Shown: positions 53,152-62,450, numbered from the stretch's first letter. The stretch: 64,000 bases of DNA from Acidobacteriota bacterium (GCA_028876385.1 JAGWSF010000062.1:1-64000); one strand, 5' to 3'. Notes: generated by a model not told the origin, from the sequence alone. Translations and numbers: made by a program.

Positions 53152-54351
53152 TCAGATCCGGATCGGGACCGAACTCCAGCCTCGGACGGTGCTGGTGTGC
53201 TGCTGCACCGCCGAGTCGACTTCGACGTCCCATTCGGGAAAGCGGGCCAGGGTCTCCTCGAGCCCGATGCGACCCTCCAGGCGGGCCAGCGCCGCGCCCA
53301 GGCAGAAGTGGATGCCGAAGCCGAACGACACGTGGCTGGCCTGGTCCCGGGTGACGTCGAAGCGGTCGGGGTCGGGGTAGCGCCGCTCGTCCCGCCCCGC
53401 CGCGCCCGTGAGCAGGAGCACCTTGGAGTCCTTGGGCACGGTTACGCCGTGCAGCTCGACGTCGCGCGTGGTCCACCGCCCCTGCACCGGCGACGGCGCC
53501 TCGAAGCGGAGCAGCTCCTCGACCCCGGCGGGGATCACCGAGGCGTCGTCGGCCATCATCTGGCGCTGGTCGGGGAAGGCCGGCAGGGTCACCGCCGCCC
53601 ACCCGAGGAGACGGGCCACCGTCTCGGTTCCGGCACTGACCAACAGGTTGCCGAATGCGGCTGCTTCCTCGTCGGTCAACTTGCGGCTGCCACCCTGCTC
53701 GTCGGGTATCTCGGCTTGGGTCAGGGCGGTGAACAGGTCGTCGCGGGGCGACCGGCGGCGGTCCTGCAGAGCGCTCGTGATGTACTCGAACAGCCATATC
53801 TGGGCGCCGAGGGAGACGTCGTTGACCATGCCCACGCCGGGCTCGATGTGGAAGACCGCATCGATGTACTTGCGCACCTCCTCGCGCTCGTCCTCGGGAA
53901 CGCCGAGCAGGGCCGAGATCACCGTCGAGGGCAGCTGCTGGGCGAACTCGACCACGTAATCGAAACCGGTCCCGCCCACGTGGGGATCGAGCAGACTCCG
54001 GCAGATGTCGCGGATGCGGTCCTCGAGCTCGGACACCCGCCTCGGGGTGAACGCCCGCGACACGAGAGCCCTCAGTGTGTCGTGCTGAGGGGGGTCCATG
54101 AAGATGATCATGTTGGTGGTCGCCAGGTCGGTACCCATGTGCTCCAAGACGGTGCCCTTGGCCGAACTGAACGTCTTGTGGTCGGTGTGGGCCGCCTGCA
54201 CGTCGGCGAAGCGGCTCAGGGCCCAGAAGTCGTAGCGCTCGTTGCGGTAGAGGGGCGCTTCGTCGCGCAGCCGCCGCCACACCTCGTAGGGGTCGGTGTC
54301 TATCTCGGTGTCGAAGGGATCCCAGTAGATATCCCCGGATGCTGTCGCCAT
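53152..54351 (-). CDS. Cytochrome P450
   Basis: Bacterial soluble P450, 399 aa. It has the I-helix oxygen motif LVSAGTETVARL (AGxET, with the acid-alcohol pair), K-helix EELLR (ExxR) and the heme ligand loop FGFGIHFCLGAALARLE with Cys349. Typical of actinobacterial CYP families for steroid, fatty-acid or terpene hydroxylation; electron donors (ferredoxin, reductase) are not encoded nearby. The ATG has AAGGAGCGG upstream and a TATAGC -10 box near 54363. It follows the DUF427-TesB gene by 72 bases but has its own promoter, so it is only loosely part of that operon. Confidence 0.95.
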   Translation of the reverse strand: MATASGDIYWDPFDTEIDTDPYEVWRRLRDEAPLYRNERYDFWALSRFADVQAAHTDHKTFSSAKGTVLEHMGTDLATTNMIIFMDPPQHDTLRALVSRAFTPRRVSELEDRIRDICRSLLDPHVGGTGFDYVVEFAQQLPSTVISALLGVPEDEREEVRKYIDAVFHIEPGVGMVNDVSLGAQIWLFEYITSALQDRRRSPRDDLFTALTQAEIPDEQGGSRKLTDEEAAAFGNLLVSAGTETVARLLGWAAVTLPAFPDQRQMMADDASVIPAGVEELLRFEAPSPVQGRWTTRDVELHGVTVPKDSKVLLLTGAAGRDERRYPDPDRFDVTRDQASHVSFGFGIHFCLGAALARLEGRIGLEETLARFPEWDVEVDSAVQQHTSTVRGWSSVPIRI

Positions 54352-54423
54352 GACCGCTCCTTGCTATATGACGGCGAAAGGTAACTGTTGCAGACCGGAC
54401 CGTGGGCCGGGCGGGCGGGCGGA

Positions 54424-55710
54424 TCACATGGCCCGGGTGGCGTCCTTGCCCTCGGTGGCGGGGATCATCTCCCTGATCATGGCCTGGAGGTGATAGGAGG
54501 CGACGAGCGTCCCGTCCCGGGTGAACACCCGGCCGTCTCCCTGGGCCAGTCCCCGCCCGGCCCAGATGGCCGGCGTGGAGTAGAGGAGCCACTCGTCGGC
54601 GCGGGCGTCGTCGTGGAAGGAAATGGACATGGCCACAGGACCGGTGGACAAGCTGACGTGGGCCCGGGCCTCCCCGTAGCCGGGATGGGGCAGCATGGCC
54701 GCGGCGATGGTCCAGTGCGTGGTCGCCTGGGCGATCAGCGCCGAACGCAAGCCCGGGTCGGCCGGGTCGTCGCGGAAGCGGACCCACGCGTTGATGACCG
54801 GTGGACCGGTCCGGTCGGGGTCCGGCGAGTAGGCGCCGTCGACGACACGCAGATCACGGCCGACTACCCCCATGTCGTAGGGCTCGGCGTCGCCCGGTCC
54901 GGCCACGTCGGGCATCTGCTCGCTGCTGCGGATGGTGTCGCCCGAGCCGGTGTCGAGAAGGACGAGGGCCGGAGCGATGAGCTTGCCCTGCTGGCTGACG
55001 CGCACCGCGACGGTCGAGAAGGTACGGCCCCGGCGCAGTGTCTCCACCTCGATGTCGAGCGACTCGGCGAAGCTGGCCGCTTTGGCGAAGGTGATCGACG
55101 CGAACGTGACGTGCTGGTCGGGCACCGTGCGCGACGCCGCGACGATGACCTCCCCGAGCAGCTGTCCGCCCTCCACCACGTCGCGTTCGCGGTGGTGGTA
55201 GCCCGGGGCCCGGAAGTGCCCGTCCCCGGCCGGCACCGCGTCGAGGAGCCGAACCAAATCGTCCTGGTCACCCCATGCGGGGAAACGGTTGACCGACACT
55301 CTCCCGTCGGGCCACACCGTCTCGACCTCCACCTCCACGCCGTCCTTCTCGTGGTAGACGCCGAGATGGCCGGCTATGGGAGCCACCTCGGGGAAGGGCT
55401 CCGGGTAGGTCCAGAACACGTCATCGACGGCTGCGTCCGGCCCCCGGTAGGACCAGTAGGACGCTCTCCCCTTGAACGGGCAGACGCTTCGGTGGTCGTT
55501 GACCTCCAATCGCTCGGTGCGCACATCGGCGACGGGGAAATAGAGCCGCTCCACGTGGTCGGTCTCGATCAGGCGCACCGCGGCGGTGCTCTCAGCGAGG
55601 ATCACGTCCCCGACCCGAACCCGGGCCGTCCCCTTGCACGGCACCGGGTAGATCTCGTAGGCCGGGTGATCGGGCCAGGCCGACCGGATGCCTTCGTTGA
55701 TGCTGGTCAC
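54424..55710 (-). CDS. DUF427 domain fused to TesB-like acyl-CoA thioesterase
   Basis: The 428 aa protein has an N-terminal DUF427 domain (about 1-120) with CPFKGRASYWSYRG and FWTYPEPFPEVAPIAGHLGVY. A TesB-like double-hotdog thioesterase (about 165-428) follows, including VEGGQLLGEVIVAASRTVP and VINAWVRFRDDP. The start is the GTG at 55710, five bases after the upstream D-aminoacylase stop (55715); the longer open frame overlaps that gene. DUF427 has no known activity. Joining it to a thioesterase suggests it helps recognise the acyl-CoA. It probably releases a free acid in the same pathway as the P450. Confidence 0.85.
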   Translation of the reverse strand: MTSINEGIRSAWPDHPAYEIYPVPCKGTARVRVGDVILAESTAAVRLIETDHVERLYFPVADVRTERLEVNDHRSVCPFKGRASYWSYRGPDAAVDDVFWTYPEPFPEVAPIAGHLGVYHEKDGVEVEVETVWPDGRVSVNRFPAWGDQDDLVRLLDAVPAGDGHFRAPGYHHRERDVVEGGQLLGEVIVAASRTVPDQHVTFASITFAKAASFAESLDIEVETLRRGRTFSTVAVRVSQQGKLIAPALVLLDTGSGDTIRSSEQMPDVAGPGDAEPYDMGVVGRDLRVVDGAYSPDPDRTGPPVINAWVRFRDDPADPGLRSALIAQATTHWTIAAAMLPHPGYGEARAHVSLSTGPVAMSISFHDDARADEWLLYSTPAIWAGRGLAQGDGRVFTRDGTLVASYHLQAMIREMIPATEGKDATRAM

Positions 55711-55714
55711 CGGA

Positions 55715-57415
55715 TCAGGCCTGGGCCGAGGAGATGACCCGTCCCGGCAACGCCCCGGTCGGCTGGCCTCCCACCTGCACGGCCCGCCCGGCCACAAAGG
55801 TGGCCCGGTAGCCACCCTCTCCCCTCCGCAGGCGCATCCCTTCCCCGGGTAGGTCCTCGACGAATCCGTCCTGGTCGTAGTGCAGCTCGTCGAGTGCGAA
55901 CACCGCCAGGTCAGCCACCGCGCCTTCGGTGATGCGGCCACGGCCTCCGAACCCGAACAGATCGGCCTGACGGCCGGTGAGGGCGTGAACGGCGGCCTCC
56001 AAGGTCAGATCCTGGCGCTCTCGCACGTGGCGGGTGAGCAGAAGTGTGCTGTCACCGGAGGCGCAGAGCATCTGCATATGGGCGCCCGCGTCGGAGGAGC
56101 TGATGAGCACGGTGGGGTCCGTGAGCACGGTGGCCACCGCCTCGACGTCGGCGTTGGCCACCCCTTGGGCGACCAGGCCGGGTCGGCAGGCGTTGGCCAG
56201 CACGAAGTCGGCCAGCACGTCGGAGGGGTGACCGCCCGTCTCGGCCACGAGGTCGGCCAGGGTCCGACCCCGCCAGCGCTCCTGGTCGGCACCGACGACC
56301 TCTACGAAGCGGACCTTCTCGGGTCGGCGGTGGGGGAACAGCGCCCGCTCCACGGTGTCCCACTCCTGGCGCGCCGCCTCCCGCCATTCCGGGTCTGAAA
56401 GCAGGGTGGCTTTGGCTTCCTCGCCGCGGGCCGCCACGACCCGGTGCCAGCCCCGGGGTAACGACATGAACATCATCGACGAGTCCCAGTTGAGCCGGAA
56501 GTCCACGGTACGGGGCGACAGCTGCGGGTAGAAAGGCACCCCTTCGCGCTGGAGCCGGCGAGCCAACTCCATCCAACGCACCACGAACGACGGATCGCGG
56601 TCCGACACCGCGAACCCCGTCCAGGTGAGCGGTAGGCGGCGGGCCCCGCAGCGCCGGGCGAGGGACTCCATCCGGTCGAACTGGCCCTCCTTGTCCAAGA
56701 GCGCGGGGACGATCTCCACGAGCCCCCGGCCGAAACCGCCGATGGCATCGAGCAGGGCGTCGACCTCGGCGTCGTCGGCCTGTCGGGACGGCACCGGGCG
56801 CCCCTGGGAGTCGACGTCGAGATGGGAGGTGGACAGCCCCCAGGCCCCGTCGGCCATGGCCGTAGCCAGGATCGACGCCATCGCTGCGGTCTCGTCGGGA
56901 CGGGCGATTCGGGACCACGCGTCGGCGCCCATGACGGCCAGACGGATCATGCTGTGGCCGACCAGGGGCGCCAGGTTGGCTCCCGTCCCCACCCGGTTGA
57001 CCGCCTCGGCGTACCCGGCGTAATCGGACCAGTCCCACGGGACGCTGTCGTCGAAGAGGTGGCGGGGAACGTCCTCTATGTAGGCGAACAGGTCGGAGAT
57101 GTCGGTCCGGGTGGCGTCCGAGACCGGGTACAGGCTGAGACTGCAGTTCCCCGTCAGGAGGGTCGTCACCCCGTGAAGCGGCTCGGGGTCGAGTGAGGGG
57201 TCCCAGAACACCTGGGCGTCGACGTGGGCGTGGGTGTCTATGAATCCCGGGGCGACCACCGCTCCGCCGGCGTCGAACACCTCCTCGCCGTCGGGGCGCA
57301 GCGACCCGGCCACCTCGGCGATACGCCCGGCGCGAATGCGCACATCGGCCCGTCGCTGCGGCGCTCCCGTCCCGTCGACCACTGCACCACCGCGGATGAG
57401 CAGATTCCCGTCCAT
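55715..57415 (-). CDS. N-acyl-D-amino-acid deacylase-like amidohydrolase
   Basis: The 566 aa PF07969-type amidohydrolase starts MDGNLLIRGGAVVDGTGAP, with metal motif DTHAHVDAQVFWDPSLD, GNCSLSLYPV, a metal strand around SDAGAHMQMLCASGDS and C-terminal GRGRITEGAVADLAVF. It resembles the gene at 21338-23068 but is not a near duplicate. The ATG at 57415 is preceded by AGGGGGG; the ORF extends to 57454. It shares the region with the divergent BKACE gene and probably drives the DUF427-TesB gene. Deacylation of N-acyl-D-amino acids is one option among several for this family. Confidence 0.87.
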   Translation of the reverse strand: MDGNLLIRGGAVVDGTGAPQRRADVRIRAGRIAEVAGSLRPDGEEVFDAGGAVVAPGFIDTHAHVDAQVFWDPSLDPEPLHGVTTLLTGNCSLSLYPVSDATRTDISDLFAYIEDVPRHLFDDSVPWDWSDYAGYAEAVNRVGTGANLAPLVGHSMIRLAVMGADAWSRIARPDETAAMASILATAMADGAWGLSTSHLDVDSQGRPVPSRQADDAEVDALLDAIGGFGRGLVEIVPALLDKEGQFDRMESLARRCGARRLPLTWTGFAVSDRDPSFVVRWMELARRLQREGVPFYPQLSPRTVDFRLNWDSSMMFMSLPRGWHRVVAARGEEAKATLLSDPEWREAARQEWDTVERALFPHRRPEKVRFVEVVGADQERWRGRTLADLVAETGGHPSDVLADFVLANACRPGLVAQGVANADVEAVATVLTDPTVLISSSDAGAHMQMLCASGDSTLLLTRHVRERQDLTLEAAVHALTGRQADLFGFGGRGRITEGAVADLAVFALDELHYDQDGFVEDLPGEGMRLRRGEGGYRATFVAGRAVQVGGQPTGALPGRVISSAQA

Positions 57416-57475
57416 GCCAGCGACCCCCCTGTAGAGACCAAGCCTCCGGGGCACGTTAGTTAAAAGAATGACAGG

Positions 57476-57505
57476 TTGAGACCGGCCGCGGTCGTGGGCT
57501 TATGA
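57476..57505 (+). promoter_or_regulatory. Promoter of the BKACE gene
   Basis: TTGAGA (57476-57481), 18 bases, TATGAT (57500-57505), then 9 bases to the GTG start. Upstream, TAGTTAAAA at 57457-57465 is an exact match to the word at 46997-47005. Confidence 0.65.
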
Positions 57506-57514
57506 TCGGCGCCG

Positions 57515-58405
57515 GTGAACGACTACCCGCCGGTGATCATCGAGGCTGCCATCAATGGTATTACCACCCGGCAGCGCAATCCCCATGTGCCCCTCACCCC
57601 CGACGACATCGCCGCCGACGCCCTCGCCTGCATCGGAGCCGGTGCGTCGATCATCCACCACCACATCGACCTGGTCGGTGTGGACGAGGAGACCGCGGCG
57701 GACCGCTATCTGGAGGCCTGGCGGCCGGTTCTGGCGGCGCGGCCCGACGCTCTCCTCTACCCGACGGTGCACGTCGGGCCTCCCCGCAGCTACGAGCACC
57801 ACATCCCGCTGGCGGCCAGCGGGATGGCCCGCATCGGCATCGTCGACCCCGGTTCGGTGAACCTCGGAGGACGAGGGGCTGACGGCCTGCCGGCGGGAGG
57901 GATCGTCTATGGGAACTCCTTCGAGACCATCGCCCGGGCCTTCGCCCTGTGCGAGCAGCTGCGCCTCGGACCGAGCATGGCCATCTACGAGCCGGGCTTC
58001 CTGCGCACGGTGATGGCCTACCGGTCGGCCGGCCGCCTACCCGCCGGCGGGCTGGTCAAGCTGTACTTCTCCGGGGACGACGGCTACATGGGGGCGCCCT
58101 TCGGTCTGCCGCCGACCGCGACCGGGTTGGCCGCCTACCGCGAAATCCTCGGCGACTCGGGACTGCCCTGGGCCGCGTCGCTGGTGGGCGGCGATCTCGG
58201 CCGCAGCGGGCTGGCCGAACTCGCCGTGGCTCAGGGCGGCCATCTCCATGTCGGCATCGAGTTCTACGGCGGTGACCGCAGTCCGACCAACGTGGAGCTC
58301 GTCTCCGAAGCCGCCGAGCTGTGCGCCCGCCTGGGGCGCCCCGTCGCCACCCCCGACCAGGCAGCCGCCATCCTGGGGCTTCCCCGCCCCCGTCCCGGTT
58401 CGTAG
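57515..58405 (+). CDS. Beta-keto acid cleavage enzyme (BKACE, DUF849)
   Basis: Zinc-dependent enzyme family that condenses a beta-keto acid with acetyl-CoA to give acetoacetate and a CoA ester. The 296 aa protein has IIEAAINGITTRQRNPHVPLTPDDIAADALACIGAGASIIHHHID (metal-binding histidines), LLYPTVHVGPPRSYE, an EPGFLRT motif and the late HVGIEFYGGDRSPTNVELV block. It starts at a GTG 9 bases after a TATGAT -10 box. No neighbour fixes the keto-acid; the family is known for many substrates, from 3-keto-5-aminohexanoate to dehydrocarnitine. Confidence 0.9.
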   Translation: MNDYPPVIIEAAINGITTRQRNPHVPLTPDDIAADALACIGAGASIIHHHIDLVGVDEETAADRYLEAWRPVLAARPDALLYPTVHVGPPRSYEHHIPLAASGMARIGIVDPGSVNLGGRGADGLPAGGIVYGNSFETIARAFALCEQLRLGPSMAIYEPGFLRTVMAYRSAGRLPAGGLVKLYFSGDDGYMGAPFGLPPTATGLAAYREILGDSGLPWAASLVGGDLGRSGLAELAVAQGGHLHVGIEFYGGDRSPTNVELVSEAAELCARLGRPVATPDQAAAILGLPRPRPGS

Positions 58406-58448
58406 GCGGCGGCCGCCCGGGCCGGAAACGGGAAGGCCTCGGAGCAGC

Positions 58449-59384
58449 TCAGGTCGCGGCGGCCCGAAACGCCTCGGCCACCTCGTGGAGGCGGTCGGAG
58501 ACCGCGGCCTCGTCGTCGGGCAGCCGCATGCGGATACGGAAGTCCGTGACGCCCGCCTCGGCCAGCCCGGGAACCTGTTCCATGGTCCGGGAGCGGTCGA
58601 AGCCGCCGGCGTCGTCGAGGTACTCGCGCAGCGTGCCGACCACCCCTAGCTCGGAGGGGTCACGTCCGAACCCCTCGACCGCAGCGCGCATCCTGGCGAT
58701 GCCACCCACGATGTCGGCGGCGTCCTCACCCCAGGGAATCCAGCCCGTACCGAAGCGGGCCAGGCGTTGCATCGACCGGGCGTTGACCCGTCCGCTCACC
58801 CAGATCGGCACGCCACCCTCCTGCAGGGGTTTGGGCATCTGGTGGATGTTCTGGAACGCCAGTTCCTCGCTCTGATACGACACCCGGCGCTCGGTCCAAA
58901 GGGCCTGGCACACCTCGAGGGTGTGGTTGAGCAGGCGACCGCGCTCGTCGAAGTCGAGTCCCGCCGCCTCGTACTCCTCGCGCTGCCACCCGACGCCGAC
59001 GCCGATGTCGAGCCGGCCGCCTGATAGCACATCGATGGTCGAAGCCATCTTGGCCAGCACCACCGGGCGCCGCAGCGCGGCCAGCAGGATGTTGGTGCCG
59101 AAGCGGACCCGCGAGGTGACCGCCGTGAGGTGGGCGATCGTGATGATCGGGTCGAGCCACGCCCCGTCGGGACCGGTGGGCTGGCGGCCGCCGGTAGCTC
59201 CCCCCTTGCGGGGGTCGCCGTAGGCGTCGAGATCCTCACCGAAGACCACGTGGTCGGAGATGACCAACCGGTCGAAGCCGGCCTGGTCGGCCATCCGGGC
59301 GAATCGGACCAGGGCGGCCCAGTCGCCCCGCTCGTCGGGGACGAAGGATTGGAGGGCGGTGGACAGCTGAATGGCTCGGTTCAT
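58449..59384 (-). CDS. LLM-class F420-dependent oxidoreductase
   Basis: The 311 aa luciferase-like protein has MNRAIQLSTALQSFVPDERGDWAALVRFARMADQAGFDRLVISDHVVFGED, ITIAHLTAVTSRVRFGTNILLAALRRPVVLAKMASTID, SGGRLDIGVGVGWQREEYEAAGLDF and PIWVSGRVNARSMQRLARFGTGWIPWG. These match F420-dependent TIGR03619-like enzymes. The ATG at 59384 follows a TACGTT -10 box (59396-59391) by six bases; the longer frame upstream belongs to the antisense of the CoA-transferase. Probably an alcohol or enoyl oxidoreductase; substrate unknown. Confidence 0.91.
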   Translation of the reverse strand: MNRAIQLSTALQSFVPDERGDWAALVRFARMADQAGFDRLVISDHVVFGEDLDAYGDPRKGGATGGRQPTGPDGAWLDPIITIAHLTAVTSRVRFGTNILLAALRRPVVLAKMASTIDVLSGGRLDIGVGVGWQREEYEAAGLDFDERGRLLNHTLEVCQALWTERRVSYQSEELAFQNIHQMPKPLQEGGVPIWVSGRVNARSMQRLARFGTGWIPWGEDAADIVGGIARMRAAVEGFGRDPSELGVVGTLREYLDDAGGFDRSRTMEQVPGLAEAGVTDFRIRMRLPDDEAAVSDRLHEVAEAFRAAAT

Positions 59385-59439
59385 ACCAAGAACGTAATCA
59401 CCGCGACGGTGGCGGCGAAGTGTGCGCCGTCGGTGACAC

Positions 59440-61845
59440 TCAGAGGCCGGCCGGGCGGTCGCCGATGACGCCCGCGGCGCGCAGAGCTTCGAACTCCTGC
59501 TCTCCCAGTCCCAGATCGCCGACCAGCACCTGGTGGTTGTGCTCGCCGAGGAGCGGCGCGGGGCGGTGCAGCCAGCGGTCCACCGAGGCGAACCGGAAGG
59601 GCATCCCCGGCACCGGCTGGCGCCCCACGACCGGGTGGTCCAGCTCCTCGAAGAACCGGCGGGCGGCGAACTGCGGGCGCTGGCTGAGGAACCGTTGGTC
59701 GGCGACGAGGCCGGCCGGCACCCCGGCCGCGGCGAGCTGGTCGGCGGCCGTTTCGGCGCCCCGGGCGGCAACCCACTCCGACAGGCGCCGGTCGAGCTCG
59801 TCGTGGCGTGCCCGGCGCCCCGAGTGGGTGGCCAGCGCCGGGTCGGCGGCCCAGTCGGAGGCTCCCAGGGCTCGGCAGAGGGCGTCGAAGTGCTCGTCGC
59901 GCTCGACCGACACCGCCAGCCAGCTCCCGTCGTCTCGCCGGTAGAGGCCCTGCGGGGCGGCCCAGGCCGAGCGGTTGCCCTGACGTCCCATCACGTGCCC
60001 GTACTTGCCGTACTCGACGATCTGCTCGGCGGCGGCGTTGAGCGCGGCCTCCACCATGGTGGATTCGACCATCACCCCTTGGCCGGTCTGGCGCCGCACC
60101 TCCAGGGCCACCAGCGCGGCGAACACGGCGTGGACGCCGGAGACGATGTCGCAGGGGCCTCGCTGGATCCGCGGCTGGTCGTCGACATGGCCCGTGACCC
60201 AGGCCAGTCCCGTCACCTGCTCCATCGTCTGGGCGAAGCCGGTCCAGTCCCGCCACGGTCCGTCCAGCCCGAAGGCCGGCATGCGGACCAGGACCAGATT
60301 CGGGTTGAGATCGTGCAGCGCCTCCCAGGTCAGACCGAAATTGCCCATCACGCGTGGGGTGAAGTTCTCGATCAGCACGTCGGCCCAGCCGATCAGCTCG
60401 TCGAGGGCCCGGCGCCCGGCGTCGGCCCGCAGATCGAGGGTGACGCCCCGCTTGTCGGTGTTGATCGACAGGAACTGGCTGCTGCACTCCCACCAGTCGG
60501 GGAACTTCTGCGCCAGGGCGCCCCCGGTGGCTCGCATGCCGTCCATGCGGGTCGTCGCCTCCAGGTGGACCACATCGGCGCCGAGGGTGGCGAGGAAGTG
60601 GGCGGCGAGCGGTCCGGCGAACCACGCCGTCATGTCCAGAACCTTCAATCCGGCGAGCGGCAGAGACGGATTCCCGCCCCCTCTGGGCGCCGGTTCGGCC
60701 CAGTCGACGGTGCCGGTGTGCTCCCCCGGTTGCGGTACGGGACCGAAGACCGGCCGGTCGACGCCGGTGATGGTGTAGGGGCAGCGGGGCTGGGCGAAGC
60801 CCCCCGACGGGTTGGGCTCGAAGACGCCGCGGGCCACGAACTGGGGGTTGGCCCGCACCGTTTCGGCGTTGGCGACGGGGGCTACGGGGATGCGCAATTC
60901 GACGGCCCGCTCGATGACCTCCTCGGTGGTGTGCTTGGTGGTCCACTCCTGAACCAGGTGGTTCCACTCCTCGAAGTAGTTCCAGCGGTCCTTGGCCAGC
61001 GTGAAGCGCTCGTCGCCGATCAGTTCGGGGCGATCGATCAGCACCAGGAAGTCGTCGAGTTGCTGGCGCGAGTTGGTGGTGAACCCCACCCAGCCGTCGG
61101 CGGTGGGCTCGATGGAAGGAATCTCCACCCGCGCCACAGGGGCCCGGCGGGCCATCTCGGGGGTGACCCCGTCGAGTCGGGCCATCAACTCGGCGTGGCA
61201 GCTGAAGCTGCCGACCGCCGCCGACTCGGTCAGTGAGACATCGACGTGTTCGCCGGCCCCGCTCCTGCGGGCCGTGCCGGCGGCCGCCAGCGCGGCGGTG
61301 GCGGCATAACCGCCGGCGACGAACTCGAACACCCGACCGCCGACCCCGAACGGCTCGCCGCCGGGTAGGCCGCGGCCGCTGACGCAGCCGCTCTCGGCTT
61401 GCACCACCAGATCTCCGCCCGGCCGGCCGGCCCAGGGGCCCGAACGGCCGTAGGGACTGATCGACACCACCACCACACCGGGCAGGCCCTTCAAACCACT
61501 GGACTCGAAGCGGGCCGGGTCGAGGTCCTCCACCACCACGTCGGCCCGACTCGCCAGTTCCATGATCGAAGGCTCCTCGACAGCACCGGTGACCGACCGC
61601 TTCGACGTGTTGAGGAACTCGAAGAGGGCTCCGTCACCGGCGGGGTCCTCGGCCGTAGCCGACCACCGCCGTAGCCGGCTCCCCTCCGGGGGTTCCACCT
61701 TGACCACGTCGGCCCCGGCGTCGGCCAGCAACTTGGTGCAGTAGCCGCCCGCCACCCCTTCGCTCAGGTCGAGTACCCGCAGCGGCCCCGCAGCCCAGGC
61801 GGACAGTGGTCCGCTCAGGCTCGCCGGCCGGGGATCGTCAGGCAT
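59440..61845 (-). CDS. Tandem (fused) class III CoA-transferase
   Basis: The 801 aa protein has two CaiB/BaiF modules in one chain (about 21-375 and 398-801). Each has a LKVLDM/LRVLDL N-terminal strand, GADVVKVEPP or GADVVHLEA, and a Frc-like block. The catalytic Asp motif is present in the second half (GPCDIVSG, Asp566), but the first half reads RVFEFVAGG with Glu174 at the aligned position. Only the second half is likely to be catalytic, so the protein may work as a built-in homodimer-like pair. It follows the SnoaL-like gene by 24 bases. Confidence 0.88.
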   Translation of the reverse strand: MPDDPRPASLSGPLSAWAAGPLRVLDLSEGVAGGYCTKLLADAGADVVKVEPPEGSRLRRWSATAEDPAGDGALFEFLNTSKRSVTGAVEEPSIMELASRADVVVEDLDPARFESSGLKGLPGVVVVSISPYGRSGPWAGRPGGDLVVQAESGCVSGRGLPGGEPFGVGGRVFEFVAGGYAATAALAAAGTARRSGAGEHVDVSLTESAAVGSFSCHAELMARLDGVTPEMARRAPVARVEIPSIEPTADGWVGFTTNSRQQLDDFLVLIDRPELIGDERFTLAKDRWNYFEEWNHLVQEWTTKHTTEEVIERAVELRIPVAPVANAETVRANPQFVARGVFEPNPSGGFAQPRCPYTITGVDRPVFGPVPQPGEHTGTVDWAEPAPRGGGNPSLPLAGLKVLDMTAWFAGPLAAHFLATLGADVVHLEATTRMDGMRATGGALAQKFPDWWECSSQFLSINTDKRGVTLDLRADAGRRALDELIGWADVLIENFTPRVMGNFGLTWEALHDLNPNLVLVRMPAFGLDGPWRDWTGFAQTMEQVTGLAWVTGHVDDQPRIQRGPCDIVSGVHAVFAALVALEVRRQTGQGVMVESTMVEAALNAAAEQIVEYGKYGHVMGRQGNRSAWAAPQGLYRRDDGSWLAVSVERDEHFDALCRALGASDWAADPALATHSGRRARHDELDRRLSEWVAARGAETAADQLAAAGVPAGLVADQRFLSQRPQFAARRFFEELDHPVVGRQPVPGMPFRFASVDRWLHRPAPLLGEHNHQVLVGDLGLGEQEFEALRAAGVIGDRPAGL

Positions 61846-61869
61846 GACCAGGAACGGGCATCGGCGGGA

Positions 61870-62361
61870 TCATTCTCTTCCGGTGGCCGGCGCGCGGGGC
61901 GGGACCGGGTTGATGGAACGCGTCTCGGTCCACTGCGTGAGTACCCGACGCTGGGCGAAGCGCCAGCCCCCGTCGGGCCCGCGCCGGTAGGTGTCGTCGT
62001 AGCAGATCACCATCACGTAGTCGGTCCCGCCCATGGTCGTCTGGTTGACGTGATGGGCCAGGCAGTAGGTCTGGCCGGTCGCACCGTCTCCGTCGACGCG
62101 GCAGACGTGGTTGCCGACGAAATGGAAGGTCCGGTCGAAGCGTCCGGAGAGGCGCCCGGGGATGGCCGCCAGGCGGTCCCGGCCTCGGGTCTCGGTCGGG
62201 GGGCCGGCCGACTCGGGACCGTAGTACACCTGCAGAAGAGCGTCCGGTTCGAAAAGCTCGGCGAATCCCTCCCCGTCCCCGGCATCCACGGTCATGGCGT
62301 AGCGGTCGACCAGGCGCCTGAGCGCGACGGCATCAGCGGCGTTCCCATCCACCAGGTCCAT
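61870..62361 (-). CDS. SnoaL-like (NTF2-fold) protein
   Basis: The 163 aa protein has RRLVDRYAMTVDAGDGEGFAELFEPDALLQVYYGPE, the NTF2/SnoaL N-terminal helix with cavity acids, then RTFHFVGNHVCRVDGDGATGQTYCLAHHV and DTYRRGPDGGWRFAQRRVLTQW. Enzymes of this fold isomerise or dehydrate steroid- and polyketide-like rings, but many are non-enzymatic. The ATG at 62361 is used; GTGs at 62367, 62373 and 62379 are in frame and cannot be excluded. It probably shares a transcript with the tandem CoA-transferase. Confidence 0.8.
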   Translation of the reverse strand: MDLVDGNAADAVALRRLVDRYAMTVDAGDGEGFAELFEPDALLQVYYGPESAGPPTETRGRDRLAAIPGRLSGRFDRTFHFVGNHVCRVDGDGATGQTYCLAHHVNQTTMGGTDYVMVICYDDTYRRGPDGGWRFAQRRVLTQWTETRSINPVPPRAPATGRE

Positions 62362-62392
62362 CCCCACCGCCACCCCCACATATCGAACGCGC

Positions 62393-62450
62393 TACCGACC
62401 GCTGACCTCTATCGGTAAAAGGATTGAAGTTTTAGGCTCCTGAGTATAAT
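62393..62450 (+). promoter_or_regulatory. Promoter and inverted repeat upstream of acyl-CoA ligase
   Basis: TATAAT (62445-62450) is a perfect -10 box; a TTGAAG at 62424-62429 has a short 15-base spacer. Inverted repeat TACCGA-13-TCGGTA (62393-62417) lies just upstream, between the divergent genes, and is operator-like. The 110-base leader that follows contains GGCGCC-5-GGCGCC (62453-62469). Confidence 0.6.
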
